The notes under the pieces: generated by a model
Seen by the model: only the letters and a program-made list of their open reading frames with translations
Databases searched by the model: none
Told to the model about the DNA's origin: nothing
Shown: positions 20,443-27,992 of the stretch, one piece after another
Numbering within the stretch: position 1 is the stretch's first letter
Layout of the letters: every line of letters starts with the position of its first letter
Translations under genes and position numbers: made by a program
Assembly: GCF_902806695.1 (NCBI RefSeq)
Contig: NZ_CADCXN010000046.1
Coordinates: 1-58,766, forward strand
From: Candidatus Methylobacter favarea
Lineage (GTDB): Bacteria; Pseudomonadota; Gammaproteobacteria; Methylococcales; Methylomonadaceae
Direction of reading: 5' to 3'
DNA length: 58,766 nt

Positions 20443-20481
20443 TAGGCCCCATATAGGCCTTATGATTTTTCATGGGGCCTA
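20443..20481. repeat. 10 bp perfect inverted repeat between dusA and integrase remnant
   Basis: TAGGCCCCAT (20443-20452) and ATGGGGCCTA (20472-20481) are exact reverse complements with a 19-base spacer that itself contains AGGCCT. The hairpin lies in the 81 bp between the chosen dusA start and the integrase start. It could be an integrase binding or attachment feature, or a structure in the dusA leader. No second copy was seen. Confidence 0.55.
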
Positions 20482-20494
20482 AAAGACTAGCACA

Positions 20495-20905
20495 ATGGCT
20501 TCAATATTTAAGCGAATAAAATCAAACGGCCAAGTTGTTTTCGATTGCTCAATCCTAATCCGAAAACACGGTGAAGTCGTTTACCGAGAAAAGAAATCCT
20601 TCAATAAATTAAAGCTTGCTAAAGACTGGGGTATGCGCCGAGAAACAGCACTCCAAGAGCAAACGGTTTATAAAAAACAGGAATAGCTTTCCCTTAAAAA
20701 CGTCATAGAACAATACCTAAATGAATTCGAACCGGACGAAGTAAAAAGTTCGACCTGCCCAAGCTATTAAAACGAGACATAGCTAAAGTGAATATTCACC
20801 CCTTAACCCCCAAGGACTTAAGTAGGCGTCGGAGCGACATAAAAGGCGTGTCGCGGAATAGAGTCTTTTTTAAGGCTTGCGGCTGTAATATTGGAAAGAC
20901 TTTTT
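20495..20905 (+). pseudogene. Decayed tyrosine integrase (dusA-associated type)
   Basis: The first 63 codons ([20 protein letters not shown]...) match the N-terminal arm-binding domain of phage/island tyrosine recombinases. An in-frame TAG at 20684 ends it. Reading on in the same frame gives LKNVIEQYLNEFEPDE, and after a frameshift FDLPKLLKRDIAKVNIHPLTPKDL, then SRRRSDIKGVSRNRVFFK. These correspond to the core-binding domain of the same protein. The catalytic domain is missing. Divergent orientation directly at the dusA 5' end matches dusA-associated integrases. Confidence 0.8.
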
Positions 20906-21715
20906 ATTAAATTTTTATGAACCTTCGCTAATCAATTTCAATATTTCTTCATCTTCAGTCAAGCTGTAAAATCATCTTTTTTATTAACGGCTTTTTCCAG
21001 CTAGTCCGGACATGAATTTTATCGCCTGCCTTGATATAACTCATGCGGATAAGTTAACTGGCGGCCGCTGAATTCGGATAAGTTCATTAGCTTTCATTAA
21101 AAGCATGTGCCCTTTTCATAATTACCTTTCTGAAAAAGTGTTCTCCTTCTGCCATGTACTTGGCTTAACATTCTTTCAACTCCCTCAAGCCGTAGATACT
21201 ATAACTGTCATGCATAAAATTAATAGATTTATAAAGCAATATCGTCTCGCCACCATAAATTAAATCCCGTTTCAGTTCCTTAAATATTCAGAAGTTGCCA
21301 TTTTCAAGCTTTACTCTCTACTTATAAGTCTATCACTTCGGCAGGCATTTCCCTATGGCCAAAGCGAAAGCAAGAATACCAACTGGAATTAACAGAAACT
21401 GCAACGTCAGGTGGTAAATTATCCTCAAAAAGGTTTTATGCAAATGCGGGATTAGGCGTCACGCTTCTTTAAGTTAAGCATTTAACGTCGCTTGAGTTTT
21501 AGTTTAAAGGTAAGCTTACAGCCGCGTAGCGGCAGCTTAAAAATATAGGCCTCTCAGTTTTATTCCAAAAAAATTTAGGAAAAATACCGGGAATGAATAT
21601 TATTTCTTTTAAGGAAATTATAAATTAATAAGATAATCTATTATCAACTAATAGATACACATGTAGAGTACATTTAAATATTAAATGTTTTCTCAACAAA
21701 CTTCAGGATTATACA
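20906..21715. other. Decayed stretch with no recognisable gene
   Basis: The segment is AT-rich, with many stops in every frame. I could not assign any of it to a family. It may be the remaining body of the element brought in by the integrase. The last 120 bp (21590-21710) are very AT-rich and look like a promoter region for the small gene that follows. Confidence 0.4.
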
Positions 21716-21868
21716 ATGAAAGATTTTCAAAAAGATCTGTTAATCGGGCTGATGTTGGTAGTAGGTATTATTGGTTTTATTTCCGGCGAATTTATTTTAT
21801 CAACCGTTTTATTTGCCACTGCTGCCATTTTCAGCAATATATTTTTAAAACGAAGGCTATCAGGCTAG
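21716..21868 (+). CDS. Small membrane protein (50 residues)
   Basis: The ATG at 21716 has AGGA seven bases upstream. The frame encodes MKDFQKDLLIGLMLVVGIIG, then FISGEFILSTVLFATAAIFS and a basic end NIFLKRRLSG. This gives two hydrophobic segments (about residues 8-23 and 26-42) with a charged N-terminus and a positive C-terminus, as expected for a genuine two-helix membrane peptide. A longer overlapping frame from 21685 has an unnatural composition and is rejected. The function is unknown. Confidence 0.6.
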   Translation: MKDFQKDLLIGLMLVVGIIGFISGEFILSTVLFATAAIFSNIFLKRRLSG

Positions 21869-22124
21869 CTTTTTAAGCCGATCCATTCAATGAATGATTG
21901 CCTTAGCTGTTTAATGCATTCATCTAGCGGATTTCAGACCTCGGCCTAAAGCACCTGTAGCCCGGCGAAACGTCATGGCTTTCCTTGGACTCCGATAGTG
22001 CGGTGTGCAGACCTCGTTCCGATCAGGGGCTTGGTACTTAAAGGCCTGTTTCCTTATGGCTTTTATAAAAGGCTATTCGTAATGATAGTATCAGCTGATA
22101 AATTGCGCGGTTTTGATTGGGGCT

Positions 22125-22691
22125 CTAGGCGCGGGACATAAATTTTCCGGTCTCGGTATTGATTTTAATCAGCTCATTTGTCTCCAGATATTCCGGAACC
22201 TGAACCTCTACGCCGGTAATCAGTCTGGCCGTCTTGGTACGCCCTGTTGCGGTGGCGCCCCTGATTGCCGGTGCTGTCTCTATAATGGCCATAACTACAG
22301 AGCCGGGCAGTTCAATACCCAATATTGCATTGTCTATCAGCACTGCGACGATTCCTTCTAGACCATCTGTCAGATAGTCTGTCTTGCCTTCCAGTTCATC
22401 ATTGCTCAAGCTGTACTGTGTGTAATCCTCCATGTTCATGAATATGTAATTATCACCGTCTACATACGAAAACTGCACTTTGGCGCGAACACAGTCAGCA
22501 TCCTTAAAAAAATCATCCCCTTTTAATGAGGTATCGAGTTTTTGCCCGGTTTTAAGATTGGTAAAACGGATTTTATACAATGTTGACGCCCCGCGGGACG
22601 AAGGACTTTTAACATCGACCTGCTTGACCGCGTGCGGTACGCCATTTATTTCAACCACCATGCCCCTTTTTAAATCACTTGCTTTTGCCAC
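22125..22691 (-). CDS. efpL: Elongation factor P-like protein EfpL (YeiP)
   Basis: The 188-residue protein has the three beta-barrel domains of EF-P, which rescues ribosomes stalled at polyproline. The domain I loop reads SPSSRGASTL with Arg at about position 33 in place of the modifiable Lys of classical EF-P. FSYVDGDNYIFMNMEDYTQY also matches the YeiP/EfpL subfamily rather than EF-P proper. EfpL members relieve a wider set of stalling motifs. It stands alone, so a separate efp probably exists elsewhere in the genome. Confidence 0.88.
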   Translation of the reverse strand: MAKASDLKRGMVVEINGVPHAVKQVDVKSPSSRGASTLYKIRFTNLKTGQKLDTSLKGDDFFKDADCVRAKVQFSYVDGDNYIFMNMEDYTQYSLSNDELEGKTDYLTDGLEGIVAVLIDNAILGIELPGSVVMAIIETAPAIRGATATGRTKTARLITGVEVQVPEYLETNELIKINTETGKFMSRA

Positions 22692-22811
22692 ACTACACTC
22701 CCGCTATTGAAACCGGCTACTTATACTAAATCTTGATCAGTCATCTTATAACCTCAATAGTATTATATCGTGGAAGCACGCTATAAAATAGTCCATAGGC
22801 CGGCCAAGGGA

Positions 22812-24809
22812 TTATTTAACGCCGCCGGCAACAGCTTGTATAACTGAGAAGAAGACGTCGGTATTATCAATAGTGCCGTCAAGTAATTCCGAGCCGCGGC
22901 CATAGGCCGACAGAGGAATATCGCCGCCGGAGTGGGCTGCCGTGATTCCCGGAACCTGACCCGTGACAAAAAAACCGGTGGCCGAATCACGAACAAGACG
23001 GCCGTCATTAATTGCAGAACCCTTATCGTAAATATTCACGCGTGGATAACTCGACAGCGGAGACTCTTTATCCAGCGCTTGCTGCGAGTCATGAGCAGGC
23101 TGCGCATTGGTTTGCCAGTCCTCGTAACGATCTGCATTGGCGCCATAGCCGATAAGCAGGCGCTTATCGACATCGGTGGTAGTCGGATAACCATCGCTGG
23201 CGATAGTGTATTGCGGGAAGCCGGCAGCTTCGTAAAGCCCTACGACGGAATCGCGCATGGACTCAGGGGTATTGGTCTTGGCCTGCAGAACGGCATCGGT
23301 AACTTTAGAAGCGCCGATAATGGTTGCGCCTGCGCATTCATGATCGGCTGTGACCAGCACGAGCGTATCGCGATGGACAGCGGCATAGTCTTTTGCTACT
23401 TTCACAGCCCGGTCGAATTCTATGGTGTCCAGTATCATGCGCTCGCTGTCCATGTTGTGCGCCTGTTTATCAATGGACGCCCCCTCCACCATCAGCACGA
23501 AGCCGTCAGGACTGTTTGCATCCAGAACTTCGATGGCTTTTGCCGCCATCTCATCCAGCATCGGCTGATCGGTAAAGCCATAATCATTAACTACCGCAGG
23601 TGAGCCGCGGCGGCCGTCAATCTTGTCCAAAGCGACATTCATATTGGAATAGGAAAACAGGCCCAGCAATTTGTCAGGGATGCCTGCCGCCTCCATCGAG
23701 GTTTTGTCTGATGCATACGTCCATCCGGCGGCCTGGAAATTGCCGATCAAATCGCGGCTGCTGTCGAGTGCGCCGCCGGCCGCATGCCAGGCGGTTACAA
23801 TGTCCTGGGGCAGCACATAGTCAGTTTTGTCACTGCGAGCCGAGCCCGGAGCAGCTTTTGGTAAAAACCATTTACGGCCGCCGCCCATTAATACGGTAAG
23901 TCCGGTATTGTGCGCATCATCAAAATACTGATCGACTATGCCTGTGCCTGCGCCACGGTCCTGCGTATGTATGGCCATCGCCGCCGGGGTGGCGTCAAAC
24001 ACATCGGCCGTAGTTACAATGCCCAGTTTCTTACCCTGCCTGCGAGCCAGATATTCGGACAGATATTCCACGCGCGGATTATCAAATTTGGCAAGCGTGT
24101 CATCGGGCCATACGCCTTCCTGATTATTGACCGACTTGTTGCCTGTCACGTAATTGCTCATGCCCGGCGAAGAATCAGTTACAATGCTGTTAAGCGATGC
24201 CGTCATAATCATGGCGGTATGGGGAAAAGTGTCCATGGCCAGCTTGGCATTGGCCTTGCCCTGAGAGTAGCCATTGAGCATAATGCGCGCTGCGGCGCGC
24301 TGGCTGGCGCCCATGCCATCGCCAAGCAGGATGATCACGTTTTTGGCTTTACGGCCGCCGCGATTAATTTTAACGATTTCAAAATTGCCGGTGGCGGTAA
24401 CGGTCGAGTGATCACTTTGAGTCGCGATAGCGGTAAACGTATGTAGGCCCTGCCTCTGGGTGGAATAGCCGCGCAAGGAAGCAACTACAGCATTAGGGGC
24501 AATTGCCGCAATGGCATCAGCTGCTGCAAAACGGGTGGTGCCTGGCGCCGGACTTAGCGGCCTGCCGTCAATAAGCCAAGCGACTTGCGAAATGGCGGTG
24601 CCGGTGTCAGGCCGCACGGTCGCCTGCAAATCAAAACGCTGACCGGGGGCAAAACGTGCGATCATGGGATCGGATTGAGAGCCGTTGGTCGCAAATAATT
24701 GACTGGGCGGAGTCAAGCGGCTGATTAAGGGCGCCGCATGCACTTTGTCCGCGCCAGCCGCCAGAATGGAAGCAACTGTTAATGCCAATAAAGTGGTATT
24801 ATTTTTCAT
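22812..24809 (-). CDS. Alkaline phosphatase (PhoA superfamily), secreted
   Basis: The 665-residue exported phosphatase hydrolyses phosphomonoesters to release phosphate. A signal peptide (about 1-26, ending VHAAP) precedes a beta-sandwich, Ig-like domain (about 45-145, including ISQVAWLIDG), then the catalytic fold. Metal and nucleophile residues are visible: GDGMG at about 163-167, TDSSPGMS with the phosphorylated Ser at about 213, DATPAAMAIHTQDR, EGASIDKQAH and TADHE. The N-terminal domain makes it longer than E. coli PhoA. A lipoprotein gene lies 103 bp upstream in the same direction. No Pho box was recognised with confidence. Confidence 0.9.
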   Translation of the reverse strand: MKNNTTLLALTVASILAAGADKVHAAPLISRLTPPSQLFATNGSQSDPMIARFAPGQRFDLQATVRPDTGTAISQVAWLIDGRPLSPAPGTTRFAAADAIAAIAPNAVVASLRGYSTQRQGLHTFTAIATQSDHSTVTATGNFEIVKINRGGRKAKNVIILLGDGMGASQRAAARIMLNGYSQGKANAKLAMDTFPHTAMIMTASLNSIVTDSSPGMSNYVTGNKSVNNQEGVWPDDTLAKFDNPRVEYLSEYLARRQGKKLGIVTTADVFDATPAAMAIHTQDRGAGTGIVDQYFDDAHNTGLTVLMGGGRKWFLPKAAPGSARSDKTDYVLPQDIVTAWHAAGGALDSSRDLIGNFQAAGWTYASDKTSMEAAGIPDKLLGLFSYSNMNVALDKIDGRRGSPAVVNDYGFTDQPMLDEMAAKAIEVLDANSPDGFVLMVEGASIDKQAHNMDSERMILDTIEFDRAVKVAKDYAAVHRDTLVLVTADHECAGATIIGASKVTDAVLQAKTNTPESMRDSVVGLYEAAGFPQYTIASDGYPTTTDVDKRLLIGYGANADRYEDWQTNAQPAHDSQQALDKESPLSSYPRVNIYDKGSAINDGRLVRDSATGFFVTGQVPGITAAHSGGDIPLSAYGRGSELLDGTIDNTDVFFSVIQAVAGGVK

Positions 24810-24912
24810 CGCAAGTATTCCCCATTTAAAGTTAATTAACTACTGTAATTCGTTTGGAGCTTGCGGCCCCAAGACTTCTCACCCCGGTTTTCACTAGCAA
24901 GCTTCTGCTGAT

Positions 24913-25434
24913 TTATCGCGTTGTGGAGCCAAGCTGGTCAAGAATTAATCGAGCGTAAGATATACGGCCGTTGGCTTCTTCGAAGTTACCCAGTCTAAGC
25001 GTGCCGATTAGCTCCCAGAGCCCGGTGCGGTAAATAATGGCCTTGTTTGCATCCGCCTCAGGCATATGCACAAACAGGGTTGCCGGCGGCAGATTGTCGG
25101 CCGGGCCATCTTCTTTTTCCGCGAGGTCCACAGGAAGAGGAGCCAGCATGAATAGACCGGCGGTCGGTTCTTCTTCTTTAACCATATAGCCTGTGACCCG
25201 AACCCGTTTATTATTCAGACTCAATAGTTTTTCCGTCGGCTCCATTTCCCGTGCGCCTACAGGAAATCTGTAGAATTCCCTTAAATTGAGCTCAGCTATC
25301 CCGGCCGGTAATGCAGCGCTTTCCTTTGCCTGGATTTTGCTGGAATGATTTGCGCATCCAGTCGCAACTAAAGACAAAATCAGCACAAAGCAGGCAAAAC
25401 GGAGAGGTGATAGTACTTCCACTTTATTCTCCAC
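24913..25434 (-). CDS. Putative outer-membrane lipoprotein
   Basis: The 173-residue product begins with a lipoprotein signal: hydrophobic residues 12-24 and the lipobox VATGC with Cys27. The mature part holds NKRVRVTGYMVKEEEPTAGL and LFMLAPLPVD, a pattern like the small OB-fold-type DUF3299 lipoproteins (VRVxGYM), followed by an acidic loop and GLWELIGTLRLGNFEEANG. I cannot assign a function. It is upstream of, and co-directional with, the alkaline phosphatase, so a shared transcript is possible. Confidence 0.7.
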   Translation of the reverse strand: MENKVEVLSPLRFACFVLILSLVATGCANHSSKIQAKESAALPAGIAELNLREFYRFPVGAREMEPTEKLLSLNNKRVRVTGYMVKEEEPTAGLFMLAPLPVDLAEKEDGPADNLPPATLFVHMPEADANKAIIYRTGLWELIGTLRLGNFEEANGRISYARLILDQLGSTTR

Positions 25435-25618
25435 GAGCTAAAATACTGCCTGAAGATACCTGTTTTATATGTCAGGCTTATGAAAATTGTATTATAAAAG
25501 TTAAACAATATTACCAGGATCGGTTGACGGGTGACTGAGGCACATCTAGATCTCATAATTTAAAATTAGGGCAGCTTTAATTCTGACCCGCTAAAAATAC
25601 CGGTTTTGGAATATCGGC

Positions 25619-25879
25619 ATGGTAGGCACAACATTGTTCACGATTGTTTATGATTATTGCTGCTATGTGCATCAGGCTTGTAGTTTGGCTTTTGTGCTGT
25701 GGAATTACAATCGAATAAAACGGTTAGTGGAGGATTTGGGAAATGAACAGCATTTGGCTTGCTGTGATGCTGATTGGATGGTGGTCGGGTTTTCCAGTGC
25801 AGCTTGCTTACAATATCTGGCTAGATATAAAAAGCCAGTGACAGCGGCGTCATGGATTGCGAATAATATTGTGTATTAA
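25619..25879 (+). CDS. Doubtful 86-residue open frame
   Basis: The frame begins at an ATG without a clear ribosome binding site and encodes a Cys- and aromatic-rich product with a hydrophobic middle (ADWMVVGFSSAACLQYL). I do not recognise it. It sits at the edge of a region of pseudogenes, so it may be a fragment of a decayed gene rather than a functional one. Confidence 0.25.
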   Translation: MVGTTLFTIVYDYCCYVHQACSLAFVLWNYNRIKRLVEDLGNEQHLACCDADWMVVGFSSAACLQYLARYKKPVTAASWIANNIVY

Positions 25880-25953
25880 AGTTAAGGGCGTGGGTTGAGT
25901 CGCTTGCCGGAACCGGGCCGGCGGACAGGCGAAATGATGCAACCCAACCGCGG

Positions 25954-26337
25954 CTACGATGCCAACCGTAGCACTGCAATAATTAAACCCCCGATTGCCA
26001 GTAATGTGCCGAAACTCCAGCGCATAAGCAGTTTTATTTCATAATGCAAGCCCATAATCTCCTGATGCAGTTGTTCAAATTTTTATCCACCTGCATAAAG
26101 CGCTTATCCACCTGGGCAAAACGCTTGTCCATATTCAACTGTATTTGCTCATTTCCATCTGCTTGAAGCCTTCAAGCATCAGTTCTCGTTAATGTTTCAA
26201 CTCCTCTTCCACGCGAATGATTCTTTCCCTCAAATCCAGTTCATAACGCATATTAGCGTTTAATGTCTACGGATTTCCGATAACATTTTTTCGATGAGTA
26301 AGCGAATTTGCTCAACATCTTCTTGTGCTAAAGCCAT
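25954..26337 (-). pseudogene. Decayed coiled-coil protein with C-terminal membrane helix
   Basis: Pieces in different frames assemble into one family. They are MALAQEDVEQIRLLIEKMLS, then ELDLRERIIRVEEELKH, then the heptad repeat MDKRFAQVDKRFMQVDK, and after a shift FEQLHQEIMGLHYEIKLLMR followed by the helix WSFGTLLAIGGLIIAVLR. At least two stops and two frameshifts break it. Intact relatives (DKRFEQVDKRFE repeats ending in one membrane helix) are common small bacterial proteins of unknown role. Confidence 0.75.
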
Positions 26338-26411
26338 TTTTAACGACGATTATCTCTGCTTCATAGATGCTTGAAACTATAAAATACTTTTATTTTACAA
26401 TGGGTTATTTA

Positions 26412-26672
26412 CTATGTCCTCGCTGCTGGCGATAGCCAGGCAAAGCGCCGATCACACCCGGCCGTTACCATCATGGCTACAAGCCAGGCCAATAACACAC
26501 CGCGGCTGGCCGATGCAAACAGCAGCGCCCACCAAGCTGTCAGGAGGACGAACAGTGAGCAGCGGATGCTGATGCTTTCAATATTGAAGATCAGCAATGG
26601 CAAGTACAGCAACGATAATGTCCATAACTGATACTGATTAAAAGCCCGAATATTGGCAAAACCAAAAAGGCG
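26412..26672 (-). pseudogene. Fragment of an O-antigen ligase/polymerase-like membrane protein
   Basis: The minus strand reads GFANIRAFNQYQLWTLSLLY, then LPLLIFNIES and a membrane stretch ending LFASASRGVLLAWLVAMMV. The FNQYQ and SRG-type motifs with alternating membrane helices are typical of the Wzy/WaaL polysaccharide ligase superfamily. Only about 85 codons remain of a protein that is normally 400 or more residues. No intact neighbours of a surface polysaccharide cluster are present, so this is a remnant. Confidence 0.6.
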
Positions 26673-26799
26673 CTGACCGTTTTATTCAGAGGCGGAAGAT
26701 GAAATTTCCGCCAAGGACATGCGTTCTTTTGCCTGGGTTAAGTTTCAAAGAGGTCTTATGGCCTTAAGCCGGGGCAGCAATGAAACCGCATGGGCGCAT

Positions 26800-27170
26800 T
26801 AGGAATTGTCCGAACCGATGTACGCCTTTAGCATCATGGCCGTGGCCGCCCAGACTCTTTTTTGGCCCAGGCACAGCTGCGGCCGGGCGCGACTGCTGCT
26901 GGCTTTTGGATTGGGTCTGTTTCACGCTCTGGCTTTCGCCGGCGGCCTTCACGATGCCTTGGCGGGTATGCCGCTAGCCGGCGCACTATGAGCAATAGCG
27001 TCGTTCAGTATTGGCTTCGAAATCGGCCATCAGGGTATAGTACTGCCGGTCTTCTACGCACTTACTCTTTTGCACCGCTTCGATGCCGGCCAAAGCCGAT
27101 AGGCGCGGCGTTAGGGATGGCACTGATAGCGCTGTTTGGGCTGGCCTATCTGTATGCGAGTTTACGGTAA
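26800..27170 (+). pseudogene. Decayed HupE/UreJ family membrane protein
   Basis: One frame gives EPMYAFSIMAVAAQTLFWPR, then LLLAFGLGLFHALAFAGGLH. After an in-frame TGA at about 26989 it continues AIASFSIGFEIGHQGIVLPV. The last helix, GMALIALFGLAYLYASLR, is in another frame. The GLxHxxxFAxxL and FxIGxExGQ-like motifs identify the HupE/UreJ family, putative nickel/cobalt-type or hydrogenase/urease accessory permeases. Stop and frameshift show it is inactive. Confidence 0.75.
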
Positions 27171-27223
27171 ACCGTATAATAATAGGCATAAGTTTTACAG
27201 GTTCAGAAGCAACCTATTCCTTG

Positions 27224-27898
27224 TCATCGTGATGGCAATTCAGCTATCGGCCTTGTTATATTTGCTGCCGAACAGCCATGCAGGAACAATTCGACGCTCT
27301 GCCGCGCCCACAGGTCAATCTCCGCTTCGTCAGGAGTTGGCTCCAGGCCAAGTTGAAGTCTTTGAAATCGCTCGCTACGCAAGGCGCTCAACAACTGGCC
27401 GGCCAGGAAATGCGGATCAACCGGGGCTATATCCCCTGTCTGCTGCTGACGTTTAAAAAATTTCGCCAGTTGATCAAGCGTGCGCTGCGGGCCTTGCTCA
27501 TAGTATTGCGCCGCCAGATCCGGAAAGCGCAATGATTCGCCGATAATGACAGCGCGCATGCGCACTACGTCGGGCCGCGTGAGGCGGTATAAAAACTGCC
27601 TGGCAAAGGAGAGCAGCGCTTCTTCTGTCAAGCATTCTTCGGCCTGCTCCGCTGATAAGCAGGCAACGAACTGATCGCTGCAACGTCTTATCACCGCGCC
27701 GAATAACCCGGCTTTACCACCAAACTGGCTATAGATAGTCCGCATCGATACGCGGGCATCCCTGGCGATGGTTTCCAGACTGAGATTTCCATAACCGTAA
27801 TCCAGGAAAAGTATAACGGCGGTATCCAGCAGCCGGTCGCGGCTTAACAGCTCCTCTCCTTTGCGGGGCCGCCCGCATTTAATTATGTTGGTATTCAC
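27224..27898 (-). CDS. TetR/AcrR family transcriptional regulator
   Basis: The 224-residue protein has the N-terminal TetR helix-turn-helix (about residues 19-65: LLDTAVILFLDYGYGNLSLE, ARDARVSMRTIYSQFGGK) and a C-terminal ligand domain of the AcrR/AefR type. It is divergent from an RND efflux operon 94 bp away and is the probable repressor of that operon. A 34 bp near-perfect palindrome in the gap is a strong operator candidate that could also give autoregulation. The inducing compound is not predictable. Confidence 0.9.
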   Translation of the reverse strand: MNTNIIKCGRPRKGEELLSRDRLLDTAVILFLDYGYGNLSLETIARDARVSMRTIYSQFGGKAGLFGAVIRRCSDQFVACLSAEQAEECLTEEALLSFARQFLYRLTRPDVVRMRAVIIGESLRFPDLAAQYYEQGPQRTLDQLAKFFKRQQQTGDIAPVDPHFLAGQLLSALRSERFQRLQLGLEPTPDEAEIDLWARQSVELFLHGCSAANITRPIAELPSR

Positions 27899-27906
27899 GA
27901 AATAAG

Positions 27907-27936
27907 TTGACTCCCATAGGGATAGTACATTAAATT
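27907..27936 (+). promoter_or_regulatory. Possible sigma-70 promoter of the efflux operon
   Basis: TTGACT at 27907-27912 and TAAATT at 27931-27936 form a plausible -35/-10 pair with an 18-base spacer. The -10 hexamer runs into the left arm of the palindrome, the usual placement for repression. This rests on hexamer match alone. Confidence 0.35.
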
Positions 27937-27965
27937 AAATGATAATATATATTACCATTTAATTT
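27932..27965. promoter_or_regulatory. 34 bp palindromic operator for the TetR-type regulator
   Basis: The left arm 27932-27948 and right arm 27949-27965 are reverse complements over 17 bp with a single mismatch (AAATTAAATGATAATAT versus AAATTAAATGGTAATAT). The site is centred between the divergent regulator and the efflux operon. Symmetry, length and position fit a TetR-family operator. Confidence 0.75.
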
Positions 27966-27992
27966 TTCTGTTAATACAGAGGTATTTCAGCG

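Noticed and set aside
21685-21876. 63-codon plus-strand frame overlapping the small membrane protein
   Set aside because: The composition (many Arg, Tyr, Phe and Cys) is unnatural and it lacks a ribosome binding site; the frame starting at 21716 is far more protein-like.
23910-24446. Long plus-strand open frame (178 codons)
   Set aside because: It lies entirely antisense to the catalytic part of the alkaline phosphatase, has unusual composition (many Arg, His and Ala) and no start signal; it is a shadow of a strongly biased gene.
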